This document shows, piece by piece, positions 27,157 through 36,800 of a DNA stretch of 42,920 bases. The translations under genes were made by a program, and so were the position numbers. Position 1 is the first letter of the stretch. Every line of letters begins with the position of its first letter. The notes below the pieces were generated by a model. The model made no database searches. It was not told the origin of the DNA and worked only from the letters and a program-made list of their open reading frames with translations. The stretch is from an uncultured Bacteroidaceae bacterium (GTDB lineage Bacteria > Bacteroidota > Bacteroidia > Bacteroidales > Bacteroidaceae), in NCBI GenBank assembly GCA_905235565.1, contig CAJOLR010000011.1, forward strand, positions 1 to 42,920. The letters are read 5' to 3'.

Positions 27157-28401
27157 ATGGAAGACATTATTACAACAGTAAGTGAGAGTAGCATAAGCGG
27201 ACTGGATACAGTCTGGGTATTGATAGCAGCTATGCTGGTGTTCTTTATGCAGCCCGGTTTCGCGCTGGTGGAGGCAGGTTTTACCCGTTCCAAGAACACG
27301 GCTAACATACTGATGAAAAACTTTGTGGATTTCATGGTGGGATCCTTCCTTTTCTGGATGATAGGTTTTGGTCTGATGCATGGTGCCAACAACGGATTCA
27401 TAGGTGGTCTGCATCTGTTTGACTGGTCGTTCATAGGCGACTCAAACGTTCCTGCAGAGTGTACGCTGATATTCCAGACAGTATTCTGCGCCACTGCCGC
27501 TACTATAGTATCGGGCGGTATGGCCGAGAGAACCAAGTTCTCTATGTACGTTCTTATTTCAATCATCATTTCCGTGATTATCTATCCCATTGAGGGTCAC
27601 TGGTCCTGGGGAGGCGGATGGCTGAGCGAGCTTGGTTTCCATGATTTTGCAGGTTCCACAGTTGTGCACTCTTGCGGTGGTGTGATTGCACTGGCAGGAG
27701 CAATGGTACTTGGTCCCCGTATCGGTAAGTATTCCAAGACAGGCGAATCACGCGCTATTCCCGGTCACAACCTGACATTCGGCGCCCTGGGCGTGTTCAT
27801 CCTCTGGTTCGGATGGTTTGGTTTCAACCCCGGTTCACAGCTGGCTGCCGAAGGTGCTGAGAACGCAATCGCAATATCTCACGTAATGTGCACAACCAAC
27901 ATGGCAGCCGCCACAGGAGGACTTTCGGTCCTGTTCCTTACTTGGCTGGTATACGGCAAACCTTCACTCTCGCTGTTGTGCAACGGCATCCTGGCAGGTC
28001 TGGTAGGTATCACAGCCGGTTGCGACCTTGTTTCAATTGGTGGTTCGGCCATTATCGGTGTTGTTTGCGGCGTAGCGATGGTGGGATCGGTTGCCTTTAT
28101 TGATAAGGTCTGCAAGATTGATGATCCCGTCGGTGCTGTATCAGTTCACGGAGTGTGCGGTATCCTGGGTACACTGATGACCGGAATGTTTGCCGTGGAC
28201 GGTGGTCTGTTCTATGGTGGCGGCTGGCACTTTCTGGGTGTTGAGGCTCTCGGGTCGCTTGTAACCATTTGCTGGTCATTCGGTCTCGGACTGCTTACAT
28301 TCGTTATCCTCAAGAAGGTTCACGGTATCCGCGTGGAGCCCAGAGTCGAGGAGGAGGGTCTGGATATCTATGAGCACGGCGAAACAGCCTATAATATCTA
28401 A
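27157..28401 (+). CDS. amtB: Ammonium transporter
   Basis: The 414-residue protein has eleven likely membrane helices and the Amt signatures: FFMQPGFALVEAGFTRSKNTANILMKN, DFAGSTVVHSCGGV (first conserved pore His), LWFGWFGFNPGS, and VHGVCGILGTLMTG (second pore His). It conducts ammonium across the inner membrane. There is no N-terminal signal extension. Pairing with P-II immediately upstream is the classic glnK-amtB arrangement. A TorF-like porin gene follows after 200 bases that contain a long hairpin. Confidence 0.95.
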   Translation: MEDIITTVSESSISGLDTVWVLIAAMLVFFMQPGFALVEAGFTRSKNTANILMKNFVDFMVGSFLFWMIGFGLMHGANNGFIGGLHLFDWSFIGDSNVPAECTLIFQTVFCATAATIVSGGMAERTKFSMYVLISIIISVIIYPIEGHWSWGGGWLSELGFHDFAGSTVVHSCGGVIALAGAMVLGPRIGKYSKTGESRAIPGHNLTFGALGVFILWFGWFGFNPGSQLAAEGAENAIAISHVMCTTNMAAATGGLSVLFLTWLVYGKPSLSLLCNGILAGLVGITAGCDLVSIGGSAIIGVVCGVAMVGSVAFIDKVCKIDDPVGAVSVHGVCGILGTLMTGMFAVDGGLFYGGGWHFLGVEALGSLVTICWSFGLGLLTFVILKKVHGIRVEPRVEEEGLDIYEHGETAYNI

Positions 28402-28403
28402 AA

Positions 28404-28417
28404 TGACCCAAAAGGGT
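28404..28417 (+). terminator. Small hairpin just after amtB
   Basis: GACCC-AAAA-GGGTC then TGTTTC; a weak terminator or processing site. Confidence 0.3.
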
Positions 28418-28435
28418 CTGTTTCAAATAGTACTT

Positions 28436-28565
28436 TAATTGAAAGCCGGGACATGAGATACAGGAGTTTGTTTGACCCGAATTTGATTCGTATTTAAAAT
28501 CTTTACTATGTCCATAATGCATGGGGAGAATGAATCCCTGAATCCTGTGGTCCGGCTTTCAATTA
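28436..28565 (+). other. 130-base imperfect palindrome / long RNA hairpin between amtB and the porin gene
   Basis: Bases 28436-28479 pair with 28522-28565 without bulges: 14 uninterrupted pairs at the base (TAATTGAAAGCCGG with CCGGCTTTCAATTA), then about 24 of 30 further positions, eight of them G-U. The loop is 42 bases. A 14-codon ORF (ATG at 28453) and a weak promoter-like TTTG (28482) lie inside. It could be a regulatory RNA structure controlling porin expression, or a MITE-like palindromic element. Confidence 0.6.
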
Positions 28566-28601
28566 TTTATCTAAAACAATAACCATAAACATTTTATAAC
28601 T

Positions 28602-29294
28602 ATGAAAAAGATTATATCAATAGCAATGACATTGATAGCAGCGGTCTGCCCGTTGCACGCAGAGATTGAAACAACAGTAGGTGCCGATATAGTTAGCCGA
28701 TATATCTGGCGCGGATGCGATCTTGGTGGGGCGGCAATACAACCTACACTTGGCGTTGGTGCAGCCGGTTTTGACCTGACACTCTGGGGCAGCACCGGAA
28801 TAGTTGACTGGACCGATACAAAAGAGTTTGACATAACTCTCAGTTATGGTGTAGCCGGATTGAGCGTTGGTGTTACCGATTACTGGTTCAACGCAGGACC
28901 GGAGCCTTACGGACGTTATTTCAAGTATGGAAAAGAGACTACCAACCATTTGTTTGAGGCATTTGTTGGGTATGATTTCAGTTTCGCCTCAATAACCTGG
29001 AATACCAACTTTGCAGGCAATGACTTTAAGGCCGATGGAAGCAGCGCTTTCAGCTCCTATTGTGAACTGGCTGCTCCTTTCAGCCTGGGCGGAGCGGAAT
29101 GGACCGCATCATTGGGCTTTGTCCCGTTTGAAAGCCCGTTGTACGGAACCGATGGCTTTGCTGTAACCAATATCTCTCTGACAGGCTCTAAGGAACTTGG
29201 CATAACCGGGAGTTTCAGTCTGCCGATATCGGCCGGACTGACAATTAATCCCTGCACGGAGATGGCATATCTTGTATTTGGCTTCTCTTTCTGA
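28602..29294 (+). CDS. TorF family putative outer-membrane porin
   Basis: The 230-residue protein has a signal peptide (MKKIISIAMTLIAAVCPLHA) and then alternating hydrophobic/polar beta strands ending in an aromatic C-terminus (VFGFSF), typical of an outer-membrane barrel. The start VGADIVSRYIWRGCDLGG matches the TorF/TIGR02001 signature (D-x-x-SxYxxRG). In other bacteria such genes lie next to ammonium transporters, as here, and are presumed to form small-solute channels. Transport of ammonium or amines is inference from context. Confidence 0.78.
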   Translation: MKKIISIAMTLIAAVCPLHAEIETTVGADIVSRYIWRGCDLGGAAIQPTLGVGAAGFDLTLWGSTGIVDWTDTKEFDITLSYGVAGLSVGVTDYWFNAGPEPYGRYFKYGKETTNHLFEAFVGYDFSFASITWNTNFAGNDFKADGSSAFSSYCELAAPFSLGGAEWTASLGFVPFESPLYGTDGFAVTNISLTGSKELGITGSFSLPISAGLTINPCTEMAYLVFGFSF

Positions 29295-29297
29295 TAG

Positions 29298-29371
29298 GAA
29301 CTGCCGGTCATCGGCAAGAAGGGGAATGAGATTTATGTGGTTGATAACGCCAATGCTCTGGATGTAATTTG
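29298..29371 (+). pseudogene. Possible gene remnant downstream of the porin gene
   Basis: In the same frame as the porin, after the tandem stops TGA TAG, a 24-codon open stretch reads protein-like (ELPVIGKKGNEIYVVDNANA, then LDVI and a stop). No start codon precedes it. It may be the tail of a decayed gene or chance. Apart from this, 29295-29502 holds only AT-rich spacer with nothing recognised. Confidence 0.25.
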
Positions 29372-29502
29372 AGTCAGCATACAGCTCCGTATGAAATACT
29401 AAGAAATACATGACTAATTGATGTATATAATGAACGAATTCTGACTATTTATCGGAATTATTGAATTATTTGCGTTAGAATGATATTTTTATTGAGATTT
29501 TG

Positions 29503-29533
29503 TTTGGCGGATAGAAAATAGTGCTTAAATTTG
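29503..29533 (+). promoter_or_regulatory. Promoter of the asnB leader transcript
   Basis: TTTG (29503-29506) and TAAATTTG (29526-29533) are exact -33/-7 elements with a 19-base gap, the best promoter match in the window. GAAACAAGATA (29547-29557) follows, as in the P-II leader. Confidence 0.75.
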
Positions 29534-29556
29534 CACTCAAATTAGTGAAACAAGAT

Positions 29557-29661
29557 ATGGCTAAAGTTTTGGCATACGCCAATAATAATCAGAATAACCA
29601 GAATCAGAACCAGAATAATCAGGTTCGGATGGTTACTTCTTTTGGCCAGCGGGAAAGCTAA
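29557..29661 (+). CDS. Asn/Gln-run leader peptide of asnB (putative attenuator)
   Basis: This is a 34-codon ORF. Residues 9-22 are fourteen consecutive Asn/Gln (nine Asn, five Gln), then VRMVTSFGQRES and a TAA stop. The tail aligns with the P-II leader tail (VPMVIPFDRSGM). TTGGCCAG (29642-29649), in the codons S-F-G-Q just before the stop, can form eight pairs (one G-U) with CTGGTCAA (29697-29704), the 5' arm and first loop bases of the terminator. Compared with the P-II leader, both partner sequences differ, yet pairing is kept. A leader reading Asn codons before an asparagine synthetase gene is the classic logic of amino-acid attenuation. Confidence 0.82.
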   Translation: MAKVLAYANNNQNNQNQNQNNQVRMVTSFGQRES

Positions 29662-29690
29662 TCATTCAGGGTATATAAATAACAAAACAT

Positions 29691-29724
29691 AAAAGACTGG
29701 TCAATTTGATCAGTCTTTTTTTTG
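29691..29724 (+). terminator. Attenuator terminator before asnB
   Basis: A 12-bp stem (AAAAGACTGGTC with GATCAGTCTTTT, one G-U) around AATTT and a T run of eight. It lies 44 bases before the asnB ATG. Confidence 0.87.
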
Positions 29725-29767
29725 TTCCATACCGCAAGAGGAATTTACAACAAAAACATTAAATATT

Positions 29768-31462
29768 ATGTGTGGAATAGTTTCAATCTTCAGGATTAAG
29801 CAGCAGTCGGAGCAGTTACGTCAGCAGGCTCTTGAGATGAGCCGCAGGATTCGTCACCGCGGTCCCGATTGGAGCGGCATCTGGTGCGGAGGCTCTGCCA
29901 TACTGGCTCATGAGCGCTTGAGTATTGTAGATCCCGAGTCGGGCGGTCAGCCCCTGTTCAGTATGGACCGTCTGCAGGTGCTGGCCGTAAACGGAGAGAT
30001 ATATAACCATCAGGCTATACGCCGGGAGTATGAGGGCCGATACGCGTTCAGTACCGGCAGCGACTGCGAGGTGATACTTGCGCTGTACCGTGATGCAGTG
30101 CGTGCAGGCGGCAGCCAGGAGGACTATATCCGCATGCTGGAGCGCCTGAACGGCATTTTTGCATTTGCCCTGTATGATGCCGAGCGTGACGAGTATCTGA
30201 TTGCCCGTGACCCGATAGGCGTTATACCTTTATATATAGGAAAGGACAAGGAGGGGCATATCTGCGTGGCAAGTGAGCTTAAGGCGCTGGAGGGAATCTG
30301 CACTGAGTACGAGCCTTTCCTGCCGGGACATTTCCTGAGCAGCCGCACGGGATTGGTGGAGCGCTGGTACACCCGCGACTGGTTCAAGTATGATGCCGTC
30401 AAGGACAACAAGGCCGATGTGCAGGAACTTCGAGGCGCCCTTGAGGCAGCCGTTAAGCGTCAGCTGATGTGCGATGTGCCTTACGGAGTGCTGCTCTCCG
30501 GCGGTCTGGACAGTTCGGTCATATCGGCCATAGCAAAGAAAAACGCTGCCCGCCGTGTTGAGACCGACGATAAGCAGGAGGCCTGGTGGCCGCGTCTGCA
30601 CTCGTTTGCAGTCGGCCTTAAAGGTGCGCCTGACCTGGCCAAGGCGCGTGAGGTGGCCGAGCATATAGGTACCGTACACCATGAGATCAACTACACCGTC
30701 CAGGAGGGCCTTGATGCCATCCGCGACGTGATATATTTCATAGAGACTTATGATGTCACTACCGTGCGCGCCAGCACTCCCATGTACCTTCTTGCCCGCG
30801 TTATACGCAGCATGGGTATCAAGATGGTGCTGAGCGGTGAGGGTGCCGATGAGGTGTTTGGTGGCTACCTCTATTTCCACAAGGCTCCCGATGCCCAGGC
30901 GTTCCATGAGGAGACCGTGCGCAAGCTTTCCAAGCTTCACCTCTATGACTGCCTGCGTGCCAACAAGTCACTGGCTGCATGGGGCGTTGAGGGTCGCGTG
31001 CCGTTCCTGGACAAGGAGTTCCTGGATGTGGCAATGCGCATGAACCCTGAGGCCAAGATGTGTCCGGACAGGGAGATTGAGAAGCGTGTTGTACGTGAGG
31101 CTTTTGCCGATATGCTGCCGGAGGGTGTCGCATGGCGTCAGAAAGAGCAGTTCAGCGACGGAGTGGGTTACAGTTGGATAGACTCACTCAAGGAGATAAC
31201 ATCGGCCGCAGTTACTGATGAGCAGATGGCTCATGCGGCAGAGCGTTTCCCCATAAACACACCTATGAACAAGGAGGAGTACTACTACCGCTCAATATTT
31301 GAGGAGCATTTCCCGAGCCAGTCTGCAGCACGTTGCGTACCCAGTGTTCCAAGCGTTGCCTGCTCTACCGCCGAGGCACTCAAATGGGATGCAAGTTTCA
31401 GCAAACTGAACGATCCCAGCGGTCGTGCGGTAAAGGGTGTGCATGAAAATGCCTACAAATAA
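29768..31462 (+). CDS. asnB: Asparagine synthase (glutamine-hydrolysing)
   Basis: The 564-residue protein starts MCGIVSIFR with nucleophile Cys2 of the class II glutaminase domain, and carries RHRGPDWSG and AVNGEIYNHQ. The synthetase domain has the PP-loop YGVLLSGGLDSSVISAI and SGEGADEVFGGYLYF. Length agrees with E. coli AsnB (554). It makes asparagine from aspartate, ATP and glutamine. It appears monocistronic, with its own leader and attenuator-like terminator upstream. The C-terminal ~30 residues (after FPSQSAARCVPS) are a typical AsnB tail. Confidence 0.95.
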   Translation: MCGIVSIFRIKQQSEQLRQQALEMSRRIRHRGPDWSGIWCGGSAILAHERLSIVDPESGGQPLFSMDRLQVLAVNGEIYNHQAIRREYEGRYAFSTGSDCEVILALYRDAVRAGGSQEDYIRMLERLNGIFAFALYDAERDEYLIARDPIGVIPLYIGKDKEGHICVASELKALEGICTEYEPFLPGHFLSSRTGLVERWYTRDWFKYDAVKDNKADVQELRGALEAAVKRQLMCDVPYGVLLSGGLDSSVISAIAKKNAARRVETDDKQEAWWPRLHSFAVGLKGAPDLAKAREVAEHIGTVHHEINYTVQEGLDAIRDVIYFIETYDVTTVRASTPMYLLARVIRSMGIKMVLSGEGADEVFGGYLYFHKAPDAQAFHEETVRKLSKLHLYDCLRANKSLAAWGVEGRVPFLDKEFLDVAMRMNPEAKMCPDREIEKRVVREAFADMLPEGVAWRQKEQFSDGVGYSWIDSLKEITSAAVTDEQMAHAAERFPINTPMNKEEYYYRSIFEEHFPSQSAARCVPSVPSVACSTAEALKWDASFSKLNDPSGRAVKGVHENAYK

Positions 31463-31558
31463 GCCCATAAAGTGACAATAATTTTGAATTAAACATAATT
31501 TAAGTGTCAATTTGAGAATATAATTAATGGTTTGTGTACAAAAAGCTGTAATAATGCG

Positions 31559-31566
31559 TAATTTTG
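31559..31566 (+). promoter_or_regulatory. -7 box of the GSIII gene
   Basis: TAATTTTG matches TAnnTTTG; TTTG at 31531-31534 is 24 bases upstream. No leader peptide or attenuator hairpin lies between it and the ATG at 31613. Confidence 0.5.
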
Positions 31567-31612
31567 CATCGTTTTGTATTCAGACAAATAAAAACACCAA
31601 AAACATAAAGCT

Positions 31613-33799
31613 ATGAGTAAACTTAGATTTGATGTGGTGCAGGATGCTTTCAAGAAGAAGGCAGCTGCTGTGGAGACACCCGGAGGTAAAATTTCCGACT
31701 ATTTCGGAGAGTTGGTTTTCAACCGCGACAAGATGCACAAGTATCTTGATGCAAAGACTTTCAATGCTCTGGTTAACTGCATCGACAACGGTGCTCATCT
31801 GGATCGCGAGACTGCCGACGGAGTTGCTGCCGGTATGAAGATCTGGGCCCTTGAGCACGGTGTAACGCACATTACTCACTGGTTCCAGCCTCTTACCGAC
31901 GGTACTGCTGAAAAGCATGACTCATTCATGGAGTATGACGGCAAGGGCGGAATGATTGAGACTTTTGATGGCAAGGCTCTTGTTCAGCAGGAACCTGACG
32001 CATCATCATTCCCCAGCGGCGGTATCCGCGCCACATTCGAAGCCCGTGGTTATACCGCTTGGGATCCTACATCGCCTGTGTTCATACAGGATGACACGCT
32101 CTGCATACCTACCGTATTCATATCATATACAGGTGAGGCTCTTGACTACAAGACTCCGCTCAAGAAGGCTCTGAAAGCTGTCAATGACGCAGCCCTGCCT
32201 ATCTGCCGTATGTTTGACCCCAAGGTAAACAAGGTTATGTCATACCTGGGATGGGAGCAGGAGTATTTCCTGGTTGATGAGGACCTCTATGCCGCACGTC
32301 CCGACCTGATGCTTACAGGCCGTACGCTTATGGGACACGCATCCAGTAAGAACCAGCAGTTGGATGACCACTACTTCGGTGCCATTCCTTCACGTGTGGC
32401 AGCATTCATGCGCGACATCGAGATAGCCGGTTACAAGCTTGGCATTCCGCTTAAGACACGTCATAACGAGGTGGCTCCCAACCAGTTCGAGCTGGCTCCA
32501 ATATATGGTGAGACCAACCTCTCAAATGATCAGAACCAGCAGATGATGAACGTGATGAACAGCATTGCCCGCAAGCACGGATTCGTGGTGCTGTTCCATG
32601 AGAAGCCGTTTGACGGCATCAACGGATCTGGTAAGCACAACAACTGGTCACTGGGTACCGATACCGGCACACTGCTGCTGGCTCCCGGCAAGGACGCCAT
32701 GGGCAACCTCCAGTTCGTTACATTCTTTGTAAACGTACTGGCTGCCGTTCAGAAACATAACGACCTGCTCAAGGCATCAATCGCCAGCGCAACCAACGCA
32801 CACCGTCTGGGCGCCAACGAGGCACCTCCCGCAATTGTATCGGCATTCCTTGGCAAGACAATGACATCAGTTCTGAGGAAACTGCTTGAGGTTCCGTCTG
32901 ATACTCCCATCGAGATTGCCGGAAAGAAGGGCAAGTCACTGGGTCTGGTAGAGATTCCTGAGATATTCGTGGATAACACCGACCGCAACCGTACATCACC
33001 GTTTGCATTCACAGGTAACCGCTTTGAGTTCCGTGCCGTAGGTTCAAGCGCCAACTGCGCAGGTGCCATGACAACCCTGAACGCAGCCGTTGCCGAGCAG
33101 CTCATTGCATTCAAGAAGGATGTTGATAAGGAGATGAAGGCCGGCAAGCCCATGAACATAGCAATCATGGATACCCTTAAACCAATCATCAAGAGCATAA
33201 TCGATGTTGTCTGCTTTGACGGTAACGGTTATACCGATGAGTGGAAGGCTGAGGCCAAGAAACGTGGTCTGGATGTTGAGACCAACGTTCCCAAGATGTT
33301 CAAGTCATTCACCACTCCCAAGTCTATAGAGCTCTTTACCAAACTAGGAGTTTACAGCGAGAAGGAACTTGACGCACGTAACGAGGTCAAGTGGGAGACA
33401 TATTCCAAGAAGGTTCAGATCGAGGGCCGCGTTATAGGCCGTATGGCAATCAACCATATCATTCCCGCAGCCTTGGCTTATCAGACAAAACTGCTCAAGA
33501 ACATCAGCGCAATGAAGGAGGTGTTTGCCGACAACTACCCGGCTATGGCAGGCGTAAGCATGGGCCTGGTTACCAGCATATCGGAACTTGTTACCGATCT
33601 GCGTCAGCAGGTTGATGCTATGGTAGAGGCCCGCAAGAAGGCTAACCACATTGAGGATGAGTATGAGAAGGCTCTGGCTTACCACGAGATTGCAGAGAGC
33701 CTGTTCCCGCTCCGCAAGACCATTGATAAGCTTGAGGAGATTGTGGACAACGATATGTGGCCGCTGCCGAAGTATCGTGAATTACTGTTCATCAACTGA
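31613..33799 (+). CDS. glnN: Glutamine synthetase type III
   Basis: The 728-residue protein has the long GSIII architecture found in Bacteroides. It has FPSGGIRATFEARGYTAWDP, LGWEQEYFLVDEDLY, KTRHNEVAPNQFELAPIY, HEKPFDGINGSGKHNNWSLGT, the RLGANEAPPAI motif and NRTSPFAFTGNRFEFRAVGSS. The C-terminal helical region (~600-728) is specific to this class, which forms dodecamers. It fixes ammonium into glutamine. It is followed 48 bases later by gltB, giving a GS-GOGAT pair. The stop codon lies inside a 23-bp inverted repeat. No Asn/Gln leader precedes it. Confidence 0.95.
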   Translation: MSKLRFDVVQDAFKKKAAAVETPGGKISDYFGELVFNRDKMHKYLDAKTFNALVNCIDNGAHLDRETADGVAAGMKIWALEHGVTHITHWFQPLTDGTAEKHDSFMEYDGKGGMIETFDGKALVQQEPDASSFPSGGIRATFEARGYTAWDPTSPVFIQDDTLCIPTVFISYTGEALDYKTPLKKALKAVNDAALPICRMFDPKVNKVMSYLGWEQEYFLVDEDLYAARPDLMLTGRTLMGHASSKNQQLDDHYFGAIPSRVAAFMRDIEIAGYKLGIPLKTRHNEVAPNQFELAPIYGETNLSNDQNQQMMNVMNSIARKHGFVVLFHEKPFDGINGSGKHNNWSLGTDTGTLLLAPGKDAMGNLQFVTFFVNVLAAVQKHNDLLKASIASATNAHRLGANEAPPAIVSAFLGKTMTSVLRKLLEVPSDTPIEIAGKKGKSLGLVEIPEIFVDNTDRNRTSPFAFTGNRFEFRAVGSSANCAGAMTTLNAAVAEQLIAFKKDVDKEMKAGKPMNIAIMDTLKPIIKSIIDVVCFDGNGYTDEWKAEAKKRGLDVETNVPKMFKSFTTPKSIELFTKLGVYSEKELDARNEVKWETYSKKVQIEGRVIGRMAINHIIPAALAYQTKLLKNISAMKEVFADNYPAMAGVSMGLVTSISELVTDLRQQVDAMVEARKKANHIEDEYEKALAYHEIAESLFPLRKTIDKLEEIVDNDMWPLPKYRELLFIN

Positions 33800-33819
33800 T
33801 GAACAGTAATTCACGGTAC
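33772..33819 (+). repeat. 23-bp snap-back inverted repeat over the glnN stop
   Basis: Bases 33772-33794 are complementary to 33797-33819, with one G-U, separated by only AC. The left arm codes for the last GSIII residues (YRELLFIN) and the stop begins the right arm. No U-run follows, so it is not a standard terminator. Confidence 0.8.
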
Positions 33820-33845
33820 AATTGACAATTGATAATTGATAGTTC
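33818..33845 (+). repeat. Heptamer tandem array upstream of gltB
   Basis: Four 7-base units: ACAATTG, ACAATTG, ATAATTG, ATAGTTC. It ends two bases before the chosen gltB ATG. Confidence 0.7.
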
Positions 33846-33847
33846 AG

Positions 33848-36800
33848 ATGAAAGACTCAATTACAAGAAGCCAGCAGCCAACTGCCAACAGCCAACGGTT
33901 GATAGCGCAGCAATCATTATATGATCCCCAGAACGAGCATGATGCCTGCGGAATAGGCATGATGGTCAATCTGAAGGGAAACAAGACGCATCAGCTTGTA
34001 GATGAGGCCCTGACGCTGCTTGAGAACATGAAGCACCGCGGCGCCGAGGCAGCTGATAGCAAATCAGGTGACGGAGCCGGAATCACGGTCCAGATACCTC
34101 ATGAGTTCATTCTGCTTCAGGGCATTCCCGTTCCGGAACGTCTTCACTACGGTACGGGACTGGTATTCCTGCCGCAGGATAAGTCCAGACAGGAGCAGTA
34201 CCTTGACATTATCCGTGAGGAGACTTCCAGGATGGGTCTGGAACTCTCTAACGTGCGTCAGGTTCCGGTAAACAGCAACATCCTGGGTGAGGCTGCCAGA
34301 GCAACCGAGCCTTGCACAGTGCAGATATTCGTAACCGGTGCCACCCAGGCCGATGGTCTTGACACGCTTCTGTACAAGATCCGCAAGCACGTAGAGCAGC
34401 GCATAAGTGACCGTGACTTCTACATCGTGTCACTGTCAAGCCGCATAATGGTATATAAAGGTATGCTCACATCAACACAGCTCCGTGAGTACTATCCGGA
34501 CCTGAGCAGTCCCAACTTTACCAGCGGTCTGGCTATGGTGCACTCCAGGTTCAGCACCAACACATTCCCCACATGGTCATTGGCCCAGCCTTTCAGAATG
34601 CTGGCTCATAACGGCGAGATAAACACCATTCGCGGCAACCGCGGCTGGATGGAGGCCCGTGAGAGCGTCCTGTCATCAGAGGCTCTTGGCAGTGTATCGG
34701 ACATTCATCCTATCGTACAGCCAGATATGAGCGACAGTGCATCGTTTGACAATGCGCTGGAGTTCTTTGTGCGTTCAGGTATGTCCCTGCCGCATGCAAT
34801 GGCCATGATGATTCCTGAGTCTTTCAATGAGAAGAACCCCATAAGCGACAAGCTCAAGGCATTTTACGAGTATCATTCCATACTTATGGAGCCGTGGGAC
34901 GGACCCGCCGCCATGCTATTTACTGATGGCCGTTACGCCGGAGGCATGCTGGACCGCAACGGTCTGCGCCCGTCACGCTATCTTATTACAAATGACGGAA
35001 TGCTAATCATGGCATCTGAGGCCGGTTGCATCCATGTGGATGCCGCCAGCATTACGGAGAAAGGCAAGCTCCAGCCCGGTAAGATACTCCTTATAGATAC
35101 TGATAACGGACAGATATTCCGCAACGATGAGGTTAAGGACAAGTTGGCCAGCGAGTTCAACTACGGAGAGTGGCTCAGTGCCGGACGTGTGGAACTTGGC
35201 AGGCTCAAGAGCGGCCGTAAGGCCCCCAATGACGTAAAGGACTACGCACGCCGTCTGCGAGCATTTGACTTTACCCGTGAGGATATTGACCGTGTGATTG
35301 TTCCTATGTGCCAGACGGGGCAGGAGCCTCTGTCGTCAATGGGTAACGATACCCAGCTGGCTGCCCTCTCGGAGCGTCCCCAGTTGCTGTTCAACTATTT
35401 CCGCCAGCAGTTTGCGCAGGTTACCAACCCGCCTATTGACCCAATACGTGAGGAGCTTGTTATGTCATTGACCGAGTATATCGGTGCCGTAGGCATGAAT
35501 ATCCTTACTCCCAGCGAGGGTCACTGCAAGATGGTACGCCTGCCGCAGCCGGTACTTACCAACACTGAACTGGATACCCTGTGCAACATCCGTTACAAGG
35601 GATTCAACACCGAGGTTCTGCCCATACTGTTTGAGAAATCAAAGGGTGCCAAGGGTATGGCCGATGCCATTGAGAACCTCTGTAAGGAGGCTGAGAAATC
35701 GGTCGATGCAGGCATCAACTACATCATCCTGAGTGACCGCGGCATAGATGATACACATGCCGCCATTCCTTCACTGCTGGCCGTAAGCGCCATACACCAC
35801 TATCTGGTATCGATCCAGAAACGTGTCCAGACCGCTCTGATTGTAGAGAGCGGCGAGATACGTGAGGTTATGCATGTAGCTCTGCTCATGGGCTACGGCG
35901 CAAGTGCCGTCAACCCCTACATGGCGTTTGCAGTCATCGATGACCTGGTTAAGAAGGGTGAGATACAGCTTGACTACGAGACCGCACAGCACAACTACAT
36001 CAAGGCTGTTGACAAGGGACTCAAGAAGATACTCAGTAAGATGGGTATCAGCACCATACGTTCTTACCGCGGGGCCAAGATATTCGAGTCTATAGGTATC
36101 AGTCAGGAGGTGCTCTCCAAGTATTTCGGAACATCATCATCTACAATAGGAGGCGTATCGTTCGAAAGGATCTGCAAGGATGCCGTAAGCATGCAGGAGC
36201 AGGGATTCTCCCAGACAGAGCCCGACGGCGTGCTTCCGTTCATCGGACAATATGCATTCCGCAAGGACGGCATACGTCATGCGTGGACACCCGAGGCCAT
36301 TTCAACATTGCAACTTGCTACCCGTCTGGGCAGCTACAGGAAATTCCAGGAGTTCTGCTCCATAGTGGATGACCGTCAGGAGCCGCTGTTCCTGCGCAAC
36401 TTCTTCAAGTTCAAGACCAACCCCATTTCAATTGATGAGGTTGAACCCGCTGAGAACATCGTAAAGCGCTTTATCGGCGCTGCCATGTCATTTGGTGCCA
36501 TCAGCAAGGAGGCTCATGAGGCTATCGCCATTGCCCTGAACACCCTTGATTCACGCAGTAACACCGGTGAGGGCGGCGAGGACAGCGAGCGTTTCCACAC
36601 TGACGTGGACGGTGTATCGCTGAGCAGCCGCATAAAGCAGGTGGCATCGGGCCGGTTCGGTGTCACAGCCGAGTATCTGGTCAACGCACAGGAGATTCAG
36701 ATTAAGGTGGCACAGGGAGCCAAGCCGGGTGAGGGCGGTCAGCTTCCGGGATTCAAGGTGAACGAGATCATTGCCCGTACACGTAACTCAATTCCCGGAA

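Noticed and set aside
28453-28497. 14-codon ORF inside the amtB-porin hairpin considered as a leader peptide
   Set aside because: It has no biased codon run and the hairpin lacks a U-run; kept only as part of the hairpin finding.
31527-31616. Short ORF upstream of glnN (29 codons) considered as a fourth leader peptide
   Set aside because: It starts upstream of the predicted -7 box, overlaps the glnN start, has no Asn/Gln run and no hairpin follows it.
33848-33950. Gln/Asn-containing N-terminus of GltB considered as a built-in leader
   Set aside because: The Gln/Asn residues come from a heptamer DNA repeat and are part of the GltB frame, without a stop or terminator.
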